Notes under the pieces: generated by a model
The model's database searches: none
Seen by the model: the letters and a program-made list of their open reading frames with translations, nothing else
Told to the model about the DNA's origin: nothing
Shown here: in pieces, positions 46,640-58,118 of the stretch
Layout of the letters: each line of letters begins with the position of its first letter
Position numbering within the stretch: the stretch's first letter is position 1
DNA from: Apiosordaria backusii
Lineage: Eukaryota; Ascomycota; Sordariomycetes; Sordariales; Lasiosphaeriaceae
DNA: 64,000 nucleotides
NCBI GenBank assembly: GCA_030549205.1
Contig: JAUKTV010000006.1
Coordinates: 204,501-268,500 of the forward strand
Reading direction: 5' to 3'
Made by a program: the position numbers and the translations under genes

Positions 46640-47452
46640 TAATATCTTCTCTCCTCTCCTCTGAGAAGGCTTCATTTTTGGTCAATGTCATCTGCCCAGC
46701 GGTAGCTTTGGTTGTTTTTTTGGTAGTAAAAGTCTCCTTGAAAAGGGGTATGTCTGTTAGTCCGACAATTTTTATGGCTGATGACAAGCTGTATGTTGGC
46801 TTCAGTTGAGTCATTTGTTCGTGGCCATTTTGTGAATGCAGGCCATGACTACATTGTTAAAGGAAGCTGATGATTGTGATATGGAGATGCCTTGTTTATG
46901 GTGTTGGCTTTGGGAGTTGAAGAATTGGGATATGTTCCTAACGTTAACCGTGTCAAGATATTAAGAGTTTTATGTCAAGCGTAGATCTTGCTAGACTTGA
47001 AAGTCAACGTATATGTTGGTCGGTTCTGTCATTGCCACCCATCGGTATGTCACCTAGGTATCAATATATGTCACCTATCAATATATGTCACCCTCCAGAT
47101 TTTTGAAATCTGAACCCTAGATTCAAGACAAGAAAAAGGCCAGCTTGGATGATATAGAATTGTATCCATGTTTTATGAGATATTTTCTCAACCCAAACTG
47201 ACGTTATTGCACTGCCTCGCAAGATGAATAGCGCGATTCTGCCTTCCATACAAGCTACATCTCCCAACTTTGAACCTCCCCCGCACCTACCTGCCCACAA
47301 AATCACGGGATGACCTCACTCTTGCCTTTCATGCCCATGTGTCTCACGACCTTTGTCAATCAAACAACACTTTTCAACTCCTTTGTTTCATCAGTTGCAA
47401 AGCTGTAATCTTTTAACCTTACATTCTATCTGAATCATCACCAACCCCTGAG
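46640..47452. other. Intergenic region, short tandem repeat
   Basis: No gene seen. At 47,049-47,094 a GTCACCT...TCAATATAT unit occurs as two near-perfect copies (21 and 17 bases) plus the start of a third. This may be a small minisatellite or a paired binding site. Confidence 0.5.
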
Positions 47453-48602
47453 ATGGACTACTTCGACCCACCACCCCCTTACTCCCCTCCTTCCCTTCTT
47501 CAGGCTGCACCATCTTCAACATCGCCACCGTCCATCTCTCAGTCATCCCAACCTCGAAGTCAACCACAAATTCAACCACCATCCTACCGCCCCTCCCTTT
47601 CCCACCCCTCTCCCATCCTCACCATCCCCGTCCCCAAAACGACAACACCCCCAACCACAACCAAAATCCTCCCCCCCCAATCTGAATCCCTCCTCCTAAA
47701 AACCATCCTCACCACCCATAAATGGCCCTCTTTTTACGGCCCCCGCCCCTCATCCCTCACCACCGCCCTCAGCAAAGCCGCACTATGGGGCAACACCCCC
47801 CTTGTCAATTCCATCCTAGCAACCCACGACGCCAAAGTGCGAGACGGTACCCATTCCACCGCCGTCCATCAAGCCCTCCGCGGACCTTGTCCCGAACTAG
47901 CCTTGACAATCTTTAAACATTTTGGTTCAGAGGAATGGATTTTACGGGTAACTACTGAAGGGGAGAAGGAGGGGGGATGAACGCACTTCATGTTGCAGCG
48001 AGAAATGGGGTGCCTGGGTATGTGATTGAGGGTTTGGTAGGGATGGTTGGGATTGAAAAGGGGAGGGGGTTGATCGAGGAGAGGGATGGAAAGGGGAGGA
48101 CGGCGCTGCATTTGGCTGCTAGGTTTACGCATCGGGATTCGGTGGGGGGGTTGCTTGGGTTAGGGGCTGATCCGGGGAGGGTGTTGGATAGACAATTGTG
48201 GGAGGGGGTGGAGGAGCATAAGAGGATGGAGGTGATGGGGTGTTGGGGGTTGATTGTGGGGGTTTTGAGGGAGGAGGTGGGGAAACGGGGGGGGATACTG
48301 GTGGTGGATGGGGATTTTAAGGGTTGGGGGGTAAAAGGGGGGAGAATAATAATAAGGGGAGAGAAATAGGGGGGAAGGTGCGGTATGATGAAAGGGATGA
48401 TGTGGTGTTGGTGAGACATGGGTCGTCGATGAGCAGGACTGCTATGCCGTCGATACTGTTTTCGGAGGAGTATCTGGCTTGGAAGAGGGGGTGTGATAAA
48501 TTGCTGGAGGAGTCGAGGGCTCAGAAGGCGAGGGATAGGAGGAATGAGATGTGGATGTTGGATGTTATGGGGACACGGCAGAGTTCAGTTGGGAAACATT
48601 GA
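47453..48602 (+). CDS. Ankyrin-repeat protein with PPPY motif, two frame breaks
   Basis: The frame from 47,453 starts with a Pro-rich disordered segment carrying PPPPYSPP, a PPxY motif of the kind bound by WW domains of Rsp5/NEDD4 ligases. A helical region follows (ALSKAALWGNTPLVNSILATHD), which is ankyrin-like. It meets a TGA right after a G6 run (47,971-47,976); one base over, NALHVAARNGVPGYV and, later, GRTALHLAARFTHRDSV are clear ankyrin repeats. After another G6 run (48,337-48,342) the frame must shift once more to reach a C-terminal segment ending at 48,602. With one extra base at each run the protein is 383 aa. The first part is C-rich and everything after 47,950 is G-rich on the coding strand. 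It may be intact in the organism if these are base-calling errors; otherwise it is a pseudogene. Confidence 0.65.
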
Positions 48603-48708
48603 CTTGGTGTGGGTTGGAAATTGGGGATTAAAAGAATTCAAAGAGTACAGAATGAGGTATGAGATATCCTATCAAGAGTAACTATTCCTAATCAATACCT
48701 TTCTCGCT

Positions 48709-50809
48709 TTAAACCGCCTGAATTCGCTCGGAGTGATCACTGGTGTTTCCCTTCTCTGGCAAAGTCTCATATGGTGTGCTTGTCGGGTTGGAGCTTTCGC
48801 CCCTCAAGATTCGAGTCAGCCCAATCTCGTTGTTGATCTCCTCCATTCGTTCGAAATCCGCTTGCGCAGTCCCCTCGGAGCCGAAGATGATGTCCTGATA
48901 TACCGAGTTAGCACCGTTTCGAGAGATTAGGGAAAGGTCAATCTTACCATCTCCTCCAACGTCAACCTCTTCGTCTCAGGCACCAAAAACCAAACAAACG
49001 CCGCCCCCATGTACGTCAACAGCCCAAACAAAATATACGTCCCGTACGTAATCCCCTCCAGCATATCAGGAGTGACCTGCCCAACAATAAAGTTGTTCAT
49101 CCAGTTGCTCGACGCCCCCAGCGCAACACCATACGGCCTCGTGCTCAGCGGCCAGATCTCCGCCACAATAATCCACGCGCAAGGACCCCACGAGTAGCCA
49201 AAGTGAACCACAAACAGCCAGACCATGCAGACCGCTGCCCAGCCCGCTGCCTTGTGCGATTCCCACTGATCGATATTCTTCGCGACGATGACGGCAATGA
49301 TGATATGGCAGGTTGCCATTCCAATCGCTCCGATAGTCAAAACTGGCTTCCGGCCTACGCGGTCGATCCAAAGAACTGCGGGGATAGTTGCGATGAACAT
49401 GACGATACCAACCACACCTGTTGCGAGAAGGGAGGTGGAGGTGTCGTCTAGACCGAGCTGCTTGAAGATGGAGGGGGCGTAGTAAAGAACGGCGTTGATA
49501 CCGCTCCACTAATTTCATTTCTTTATCAGCCATCCATCCCGTCGCCAGTCAAAACACAAGAGAGAGCAAACATACCTGCTGGAAAAACATCGTCACCGTC
49601 GCCACCGCCACCCGTTTAACCATCGCCCTCGTCTGAAACAGCTTCTTGATGCTGACAAACTGCAGCTTGAAGATATTCCACGCCGTCGGCTCCCTCAAAT
49701 TGGGGAACAGCTCCGCGACGCTTCGTTTCTCAAACAACGACTGGGCTTTGATCTCCAAGAACTCCAGCTCGACCAACTCGTGGTCTGGGGACAACCCCCG
49801 CAGGCTGGACAGGACTTGCCGGGCTTCTTCCTCTCTGCCGTGGTGGACGAGCCAGCGGGGTGAGAAAGGCATGAAGATCATCCCGACAAACAGGATGACC
49901 GCCGGCGCGAGCTGGAGGCAGATGGGGGTGAGCCAGGCGGCGTCGGATTGCGTTTCGGCCGTGGTGCCGCCGATGAAGTTGGTGCCGCTACACACCATAA
50001 TCCCGTCAGTCCCGTACCCAAACCGTAGTTGGGGAAAGGGAGAGAGAGAGAGGCTTACTAGTCAATCCAAAAAGAAATCATAATCCCAAAGCAAATCGCC
50101 AGCTGCTGCGTAGCGACCAACGCTCCTCTTACTTCCGGGGGAGCAACCTCGCTGTTGTAAATCGGGATGATCATCGCCAGGGAACCAACGCCCATACCCC
50201 TATTTCCTTTTCATCAGCACCACCATCCCCCCCTTCTTGTTTTTGGGGAGTCTGGGAGGACTAGAAAAAACTCACGTAATAAACCTCCCCGCCAGAATCG
50301 CATCATGTCCCACCCCCGTAATCGCCGTCGCCTGAATCACAACCCCCAGCATAAACACCGCGCTCGCCACCAAAACACTGTACTTCCTGCTCAACACTTC
50401 AGCAATAAAACCCGACAGCAGCGTGCCGATCCAGGCGCCGAGCTCCAAGATGGCGGTTAACCATCCCTTTTTTGTCGAGTCGGTGACATAGTCGCCCATA
50501 TCTTAACCAGGTTGTCATCATGTTAACCACTACCACTTCGAATACGTTGATGGGGGACAGGTAGAAAGGGGTAGCGGGAAATGGGTGGTGGCACTTTTAC
50601 ATACGTCTCTCAAAAGCAGGCATGGCCAAGATCCCACTAAACATCCCCTGGTTGTAACCATACAGCACACCACCAATGCACGCAAACAGCGCGATCCGAA
50701 ACACGCGAAAGTTCTTGATCAGGGCGGAAGGACCGGATTTGCCCATGAGGGTCTCGCGCTTGTGGAGGGCTGCATCGTAGAATGCGCCTGCGCCGGCGTC
50801 GGCTCCGCC

Positions 50810-50812
<3 letters not shown>
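48709..50812 (-). CDS. MFS sugar porter, six exons (577 aa)
   Basis: Exons are 50812-50605, 50501-50276, 50199-50059, 49987-49576, 49508-48948 and 48894-48709; all five introns (53-103 nt) keep frame. The chain has about twelve hydrophobic segments and the sugar-porter signatures: GGVLYGYNQGMFSG in helix 1, GWLTAILELGAWIG, the RG-type EVLSRKY loop, NSEVAPPEVRG after helix 4, SPRWLV with the central loop, QQWSGINAVLYYAP in helix 7, DRVGRKP, and PETKRLTLEEMD after the last helix. It would move a sugar (hexose, pentose or related polyol) across the plasma membrane with protons; the substrate cannot be read from the sequence. The N-terminus is short and cytosolic. The start codon is immediately preceded by a (CAA)n leader. 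Exons 2, 4 and 5 each run from C-rich to G-rich on the coding strand. Confidence 0.92.

Positions 50813-50842
<30 letters not shown>
50813..50842 (-). repeat. (CAA)10 microsatellite in the 5' leader of the sugar porter gene
   Basis: Ten CAA units on the coding strand end directly at the ATG at 50,812. CAA leaders are unstructured and favour ribosome scanning; length variation could tune translation. Confidence 0.85.
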
Positions 50843-50843
<1 letters not shown>

Positions 50844-53800
50844 GATCCGATCTGTCTTTCTTGGTGAGGATGTTGCTGTGGGATATCAATGATCCTACTG
50901 GATTACGCCCAAATCCACAGATGACATGTGAGAAAAGAAGGGAGCAAAACCCAGAGCGCAAAGGCAGAAAGCGGGGACGACGACCCCAATATATTACTGC
51001 TTCTAGTGTAGGTGAAAAAGATCCCCTTCATCCGCCCACATGGATAAGGTAGATTGACTATGGAGGGATGGAACATCAATGTTACCACCCACCTCGTCCC
51101 TTAGCTTTCTCCAACCAACCGCCCCGCCAGTGGGCCAATATCTTCCAATTGCCCGGGAACCGAACCCAAAATGCGAACTGCAGAGTTACCCTCTGTCGTG
51201 TCACGTCCGTCGTACGTACCCTTTCCCTTTCAAGGAGGCAACGAGACTGGCTGGAGATGCCTGTCCCTATACCTTAAACAGGCGAGCGTAACACTTCCCG
51301 TGCGAATCAGAACTGGGAAAACCTGGAGTCGGTAATGATCAACGCTCGTTCAAGGTGACTTCTCTCCCGGTGGTGCTCGTTAGGGTCAGCATGGTCTAGA
51401 GCGGTGGTAACTACGGTAAGAAGGTCAGGATCAAGGCTCCCGGGATGAGGGGTAAACTCGTAGTCATCCCGGAACAATGTCAATGTGACCGTCCGTTCCT
51501 TTTCCGGATGAATGGGGGAATGTAGGATTGGGATGAGGATCATTGGCCGGGTCGGACGATGGTATGCTGTGTGCGTTCAGGGCCTAGGTCAGACGAAGCT
51601 ATGAACAAGAAAAATAGGAGTGTGGGGAGGGATCACCGCTCAGTGATACCTTCAAAAGCTCCAGTACATCCAGCCACCGCCTGTTTGGGGATTTTGCAAA
51701 CATTTCTTTTATAAATAACAAGCCAAAAAGAAAGCACTGACACCAATATGCCACTTGACATGTCGTCAACAAAAGAAGCCGCTTCAAGCCACAGCCAAAA
51801 GAGCAATCTTGCCAAGTTCCTCGGCGCAGATCTTCCCTCTCGCTCGCGCGGCAATTGCCCGTCATACCACTCAGTATCACAGGAAACAAGCACTTGGGTT
51901 GTATTTAGCCTGAAGTGCTTGGCTTGCCTGCGTCAACTTCCGCCGAAAGCCCATTGGACGGCCCTTAGCTAAAGCAGCTGTCATTCGCTGGGCAAAAGCC
52001 GTTGGCAATATCGATCGGGCCTTTTCTCTCTGTCGGTTATCTCGCCCCGACGGCAGACATGATTCTCTTGTCATTGTACACTATGGTATCCGTATCGAAG
52101 AGGGACTTTGCCGTGGTAAGTGGCGTTTTGGTGTTTTGTGGGGGAAGATGATGACAAACGGCAGCTGTTTACAGAGAGTCGTGCGGGTGGCTTGGTGGCT
52201 TAACGGCGCGCTGCCTTAGCGCACTTGGCCTGTCTTTTGTGTCCTGTTAGTAAAAGCCCCCTGTCTTGTGTGTTGTTCGGGAATAACTAACCCGAACCCA
52301 AAGTCTTGAGATATTCCGCCTTCGAGTAAGATGTAGTCATCGTTCGGTCGAATCTCCGGAGACATTGCAGGTGAAAAAGACAGCAAAGACCCTAATACCG
52401 ACAAAACCGAATGTTGATCAAGTTGAAACCCCAAGTTTCTGCCTGTCAACGGCATCCGTAAGCTGAATCTGCCCTGTGATGTTGGGGGTGCGGGGTCTAT
52501 AAAAAGTCGAAACGTGAAAACGAGGGGTAGAACGTAGGTGAGGTGAGCAAAGGAGGTGTGAAGGTCACCGGCCCCCAACCAGACTGACCTTGAGACACCC
52601 AAGGTTCCGTCAATCAGGATCGAAGCCGAGGTCTAAAGCTTCATAGGTAATGTTAACGGTTAATACCGGAATCCATCAGTGGCTTGTGGAGGTGTTAGAA
52701 ATGTTGGGAAGTGAAGTCGAAAGTTGATGCCGCTTTGGGCGAGGAAGCTCGAATTAAGACCAATTCCGGCAGTTGAGGCTTAGCTGTTCTGCATGGTACA
52801 ATTTGGTTAGTCCTGAATGTTTGTTTTCCAACAGTGCTAATAGGAGAGGCGAAGCCAGCGTATGTACAGGGTAACTCTGTGTGTAGTCATACACGGGCAG
52901 AGAGGGAAAGGTGAATATTGTGTGCCGCTCGCCAATGTTTGGAAGACTGGATGACAACTGCCAACATGCAGATGGGTAACAGCGGCCAGTCTATTTCCGC
53001 CTCTGAAGTGTTGATAACAACATGTCCCATACTGCCGGAGCCGTTCATTCAGCTCATGCACTGTATTATGACCTGAAACGACAATTGAGCTGATGCAGGT
53101 GCCAGATCTGTATCGGCCACGAGGCTGGCCGTATATTGCATGTGCACATATGCAGAACGGTGCAGTCCTGGATGATGACAAGGACCAGCTGCCGGTTCCA
53201 AAGTTAGGAGTCGATGATTCTAGCGAATCTGGTGGGAAATGGCGAGAAATCCATTGTGTTATATGCTCGCAAAGGTAAGTGAATGTCCTCCCAGATGGTC
53301 GTTCCCGTCTGCTCCCGGTGTCCGGTCGGCGAAGAGTGGGGTCATGTCACTGGCAACCGCCGACCGGGTGGGGCGCCGGCGGTCCAGACAGTCTTCAACC
53401 CCACGTCATTTACCCGCTCGTACGGTCTTGCACCGATCACTTACACAGCATACTAGCAAGAAAGTTGATTATCATATCTGGGATACCGAGCCACGTCCTG
53501 GTTGTTCCAGAGTTGAGAAGCGATTACGTTGGTTGGATGGCGTAATAACAGAAACAAAAATAAACCCAAGTGCCGGCGGGGATCCAGTCCAGCAGGATGG
53601 CAGTGAGAAAGTGCTGAAGCAGGGTTCAAACCAACAAGGTGTGTGCGGGATTGATCTTATCGCCTGGGCTTATCTTGATAAGATTGCGGCGCAAGCATCC
53701 ATCAGAAGTTCGATTCACGAGACGAATCGTGAAACAGGAAATGACATGAAGGTTGCACGGGATGTTGGTGAGTATATGTTCGAGAAATCTGGCCGGACCC

Positions 53801-56800
53801 GGGTGAAGGAGTATCGGTCACCGGCCGGCTGCCCGAGGGGTTGCGGATACCCAAAAAAAGATGGCAGATGACGGGCCCGAGATCTTCCACGCGTATCTAG
53901 TGTCACGCGGGAGATTGACGAAGATGACCGGAAACGCAGCCGAGGTCGGTGGTGGTCTCGCCCAGGTCAAAAAGTTTCGAAACAAAAACGTTTAGGGCCG
54001 GCCGCTCTGTCAGGCCGGGTCATGACTTTGGCCATCAACTGCCGTGCTATGCAAGTGTGGTTGGGTCAGACGTATGTAGGCCAGAGGCAGGAGGAAACTT
54101 GGTGTCACGGTCCAATTCGATACTATGAGATAGAGGGGAAGAAGTGTCTAGGTTGTAAAAAGATGGAATAGTCAGCACTTGGCAGTCAACGTAAAAGTTG
54201 GCGGGGTTGAAGGTGTGTTGCTACCGTCGTGTTTTGCCTCCTCCTGTTATGCTTTGCGCCGCTGGGTTGAGTTGGAAATATTCCCCGGGCTCGTACACGC
54301 AGACGATCCCAAATCCCGGAATCACTTACATGAGGTTACATGGTTGGTATTCCGGGAGTTGTCAAGAGAAAGTTGAGACGAGAATGAGGCGGAGTGTTGT
54401 ACCTTATCTTCGTTGACGGGAAGGTGCAGAGGCGGGGCAGAAAAAAAAAACTGGGCAGCAGGGGAAATGATGCCTGAGATGAGATGAATCAATTCTGAAT
54501 TTCCAGTGAGTGATTTACTTGGAATTTGGAATAAAAGCTGTGCGTGCTCAAGAAACAGCAAGAAACGGTTTGGGGGTCGCAGCATTGCATCCTGATGAGC
54601 AAGAAAGCTTGGACCCCCAATCCACGAACCGATGATGTGTGAGAATGAGATGGGATGAGGTAGTGGGAAAGCCTTAACAGTCTCGCAGCAGAGATGAGAG
54701 AGGATATGATAGTGGAAGTTTGTGCACCCCCAATATTACACTTGTCAATGTCACGGGTGAGTGATGCTCTCAACGGTGATGATCGTCCTTGCAGCTTGTT
54801 CCTGCCGCTGACATGGATCAGAGTCCTCGTCCAACCAATGATCATCCAGGAGTGGGGTAAGAGCACGTGCGCCTTCCCAAAATTAGAGCGGAATGGCAGG
54901 ATGCCAGGAACAAGCCCCACTCGCTACCCGCGAGATCGATCTTCCAAGCAATTGACGCGCGCCTCTGCCCATCAACAACACGGCTCTCGATTGAGCTCAT
55001 TGTCTTGCCCGGAGCAAGCAGCCAATCCGATAACCCTTTTGTTTCTGAGAACCGAATTCATTTCGTTTCATCTGGTCTGTCTACAGCCGCCAACAAGCCT
55101 CGAACAGCTGCCAGTCCATGCCGACTGGCTCGGCAGCTGAATTTCAGTGTCGCAAAGTTCCACGTTGGCGCTGTACCCCGCGGCTACCCACCAACCTCCC
55201 CTACAAGGCGACACAGGCGAGGAACGTCAACCACAACCACGCGCGGAGAGTCTGTTCGTTGCCGGACCGAATTGCATCTTTTCCCCATGGCTGCTGCTCT
55301 GCTGCTTCCGATTGCAACATTGTTACCGAGCGCTACAGCTGCTGACTCCTTGATAATCTCTTTTGCCGCCCTAATCTCGCGAGACGCTCTTTTACCGCCT
55401 GTCGCGCGCTAGACCTCAATGCCGTTTGTTTACTGTGTACTCGGGCAACTCAACTCTCGATGACTTCTTTCTGGCCTATTCCGATCTGCCGGGTTCCGGT
55501 ACACTCTGAAGGACGACTCTTGGGCCTTGTCAGACCAGCCGGCCAGTCGCAGAATCGCCCGGCCGGATCTTGATCGCCTCCTCACAAGACCAACGATGGC
55601 CTCGATTATCAGGTCCGGATTTTGTTTACCGGCAGTGTAGGTTGTATTTTTTGGTTTTGGATTCAGTTGTTGTTTCTGACTGATATTCATCTTGACACGG
55701 CACTTACGCAGTCTAGAGGACACTGATGATGGATGTCGAGTGCGGCGAGAGGAGGCTTGGTACCTTCTGCACGAGGCTGGCGGTAAACTCCTACGAACCG
55801 CTCTTTGGATGCTGGTACTATTTTTTGCACGCCTGCATGTCTTTCCGCTTCCCGCACCCCACAACAGCCGTTCCCGCTTTGGGATGTTCTCACCTTTACT
55901 CCCCAAGGTACTTGTGTTCTCGCTGCATCTACGAGAGCTGGCAAAGTCACGGCACAGTACCGCACCATTCCCTAAGCGAACGGTGAGAGGCTGTTGGGTC
56001 CTCGACACTTACACTCAAGTGTAATCTCGCGCTTCTTTACCTTCTCTCTTCATCCCATCTGCCCTGCTTGCACTGCCCAAGCTATCCTCACTGCCGCCAA
56101 TGGCCGGTGATTTCTTTGCTATTGTTACCTTCTCCACGGACACCCCCCTCTCTTTGCCTACCCCCTCATGACCCCCCTGTCTAGCCCCCAGGTCCCCTTG
56201 GAGTTAACCGCCCTACGAGTACTTCCGCGTGCTCCACAGGGCCTGCTTGGTAACCGCCCACTCTTCAAACAGACGCCATTTCGAAACCCATCAGCCATTA
56301 GCAGAGGCCGCTGGCCGCTCATCAAGGTCTTTCAGATACAGATGCGTAGTTTCATCAGTCCAAGCTTTCTTGTCACTATACTGCTCGTTTCAGATCTCCT
56401 ACCCCGGTCTTGGGCCCTTCTCTTTTTGGTAGCTAAGACCAAAGTCTGGGTCTCATTCAAGCCGGCCAACCATTTCGTCACTTGTTCACCTTGTTTCTTT
56501 TCCGGTCTCCATCTTGAGCCTGAGATACTATAAGTCGACCGCCTCTCCTTCTCTCCTCGGCCGGCCTTGTCTAGCCAGTTATTCAGTCCTCGAGCCCTTC
56601 GACCCGCCTTACCGCGACCCGAGTTTTTTCTTTCCTCTTTTCTTTCCTCTCTATTGTCTTTTCCTCATTGTCAGGTTTTCCTAACTTTGGTCTCTTTGGT
56701 CCTTTCTGGTCTCTTTTGGTCCTGAAGATTTTCCCATCGTTTCCTTGTCATCATCGATCTGGTTGCCGGCCTACCTTTTCTTCCTTGTCAACGACACACA

Positions 56801-56915
56801 AACGACCACGAAGCCCGCCTAATAGGTAACAAACTCGACCCGGGCCGAAAGAACAACAAAAAAACAATAGATCGTCATCGTCGACCCTATCTCTCACCAA
56901 TAAGGACCGAGGGGC
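50843..56915. other. Six-kilobase intergenic region between sugar porter and Myb gene
   Basis: The longest gene-free stretch of the window. Open frames up to 210 codons (53,239-53,871) and 192 codons (55,430-56,008, minus) have no motif, no consistent splice sites and unbiased codons, so I do not call them. The last 1.5 kb before the Myb gene is pyrimidine-rich, with a CT-run near 56,625-56,760. It probably contains a long 5' leader, as is common for fungal regulators of development. Confidence 0.5.
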
Positions 56916-56941
56916 AAAAAAAAAAAAAAAAAAAAAAAAAA
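56916..56941 (+). repeat. A26 homopolymer seven bases before the Myb start codon
   Basis: Twenty-six consecutive A residues, ending seven bases before the ATG at 56,949. In the mRNA this would be a poly(A) leader able to bind poly(A)-binding protein. Confidence 0.9.
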
Positions 56942-56948
56942 GCATAGC

Positions 56949-58118
56949 ATGCCCAACTTGACTCGGGCACCAAGCAGCAACGGCAGCAACACCAATAGCA
57001 ACAACAGCACCAACACATACTACCAATACCCCGACGTCGTCACATCGGCGCCCGACAACAACACAATGTCTTACTACCAACCCACCCGGCAGCTCTCCGG
57101 GTTCTACTCGGACCTCACCACCACGGCCGGCGGCAACCCCATGATGGCCGCCTCGTACGATCCCTATGCCGTCAACCCCGTCGGCCACGCGGTCCCGTCC
57201 CTGCAGATCTCTACCCACCAGCCCCACATGGGCGGTCCAGTAGGCACACTCCCGACCCAGCACCGGGCTTCCTCGGGCGCGTGGAACCAAGAGGACGACC
57301 GCACCCTGCTGGCGCTGAGGGCGATGGGCAAGAACTGGAACCAGATCCAGCGGGAGGCTTTTCCCGGGAAGACGGGGAATGCATGCAGGAAGAGGCACGA
57401 GAGGCTGATGGAGAGGAGGGGGCAGAACGATTTTGACAATCGGAAGCTGGAGAGGCTGTGCAAAGAGTACATGAGCATGAGGAAAGAGATTTGGCAGCCT
57501 TTGGCGGCGAGGTGCGGGGAGAAGTGGAATGTAGTTGAGATGCAGGTTTGTTTTGCCTCAACCTTCATCCCTCATCAACAATATGCTAACGTGATTTGTG
57601 AAAAGTGCATGTCCAACGGCCTAAAAAACATCCAATCCCACGCCCGTGCCTACGCCCGCCGGGAGCGTCTCGAAACCGGGCAACCGCTCCCTTCTTCCTA
57701 CGACGATGACATTGGCCTTGGGGCTTTGACTCCTATCGACGACGTGGCGGAGCAATCGTATTCTTCTCCGGAAACTACGGGTTCAACCGGCGCGCATTCT
57801 ACCCCGGGAGCGGCGAGCAGCAACGGGAGCAGCAATCACAGCATGGGACATCACTACGGTGGCGGGATGCAGTACCAGAGCTATGGGCATCATCATGCTG
57901 CTGGTGGGTATGGGGGTCATCATGGGCACGGGTACAGCAACAGTGTGTCTAGCACGGGGACGGCGTATGGTGGACAGCAGCAAAGTCAGCAGGGCGGGAA
58001 TGGTGCCGGGCGGAATAGTCAGGGGGCGAGCCCGTATATGGGGCATGGGGGGAGGTTGCCCAGCGTGGGGGATATGGGGATTGATGCTATGCTTAATCGG
58101 TCGGGCCAGCAGCAGTGA
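56949..58118 (+). CDS. Two-repeat Myb/SANT DNA-binding regulator
   Basis: Residues 1-105 are Asn/Thr/Tyr-rich and disordered. Repeat 1 (about 110-156) has WNQEDDRTLLALRAMGKNWNQIQ...KTGNACRKRH, and repeat 2 (about 163-212) has LCKEYMSMRKEIWQPLAARCGEKWNVVEMQ; the Trp spacing fits Myb repeats. The tail is rich in His, Gly, Ser and Gln. The frame runs openly for 389 codons, but 57546-57605 (60 nt, GTTTGT donor, TGCTAAC branch site, AAAAG acceptor) is very likely an intron. Without it repeat 2 closes as VEMQ-CMSNGLKNIQSHARAYARRERLE and the protein is 369 aa. It is probably a nuclear transcription regulator; target genes are unknown. The A26 leader and a 6-kb upstream region suggest complex control. 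Confidence 0.88.
   Translation: MPNLTRAPSSNGSNTNSNNSTNTYYQYPDVVTSAPDNNTMSYYQPTRQLSGFYSDLTTTAGGNPMMAASYDPYAVNPVGHAVPSLQISTHQPHMGGPVGTLPTQHRASSGAWNQEDDRTLLALRAMGKNWNQIQREAFPGKTGNACRKRHERLMERRGQNDFDNRKLERLCKEYMSMRKEIWQPLAARCGEKWNVVEMQVCFASTFIPHQQYANVICEKCMSNGLKNIQSHARAYARRERLETGQPLPSSYDDDIGLGALTPIDDVAEQSYSSPETTGSTGAHSTPGAASSNGSSNHSMGHHYGGGMQYQSYGHHHAAGGYGGHHGHGYSNSVSSTGTAYGGQQQSQQGGNGAGRNSQGASPYMGHGGRLPSVGDMGIDAMLNRSGQQQ

Noticed and set aside
46560..46814. A minus-strand open frame overlapping the tRNA
   Set aside because: It reads through the tRNA-Pro gene, a common false frame.
51307..51543. A 78-codon minus-strand frame with a protein-like composition
   Set aside because: Isolated, no start context or partner exon; not enough to call a gene.
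52189..52250. A GC-rich hairpin-like stretch resembling a tRNA 5' half
   Set aside because: No B-box or acceptor stem complement follows.
53239..53871. A 210-codon open frame in the six-kilobase gap
   Set aside because: No recognisable motif, no plausible splice context and no conserved-looking blocks.
55430..56008. A 192-codon minus-strand frame upstream of the Myb gene
   Set aside because: Basic, low-complexity composition and no motif; likely chance within leader DNA.
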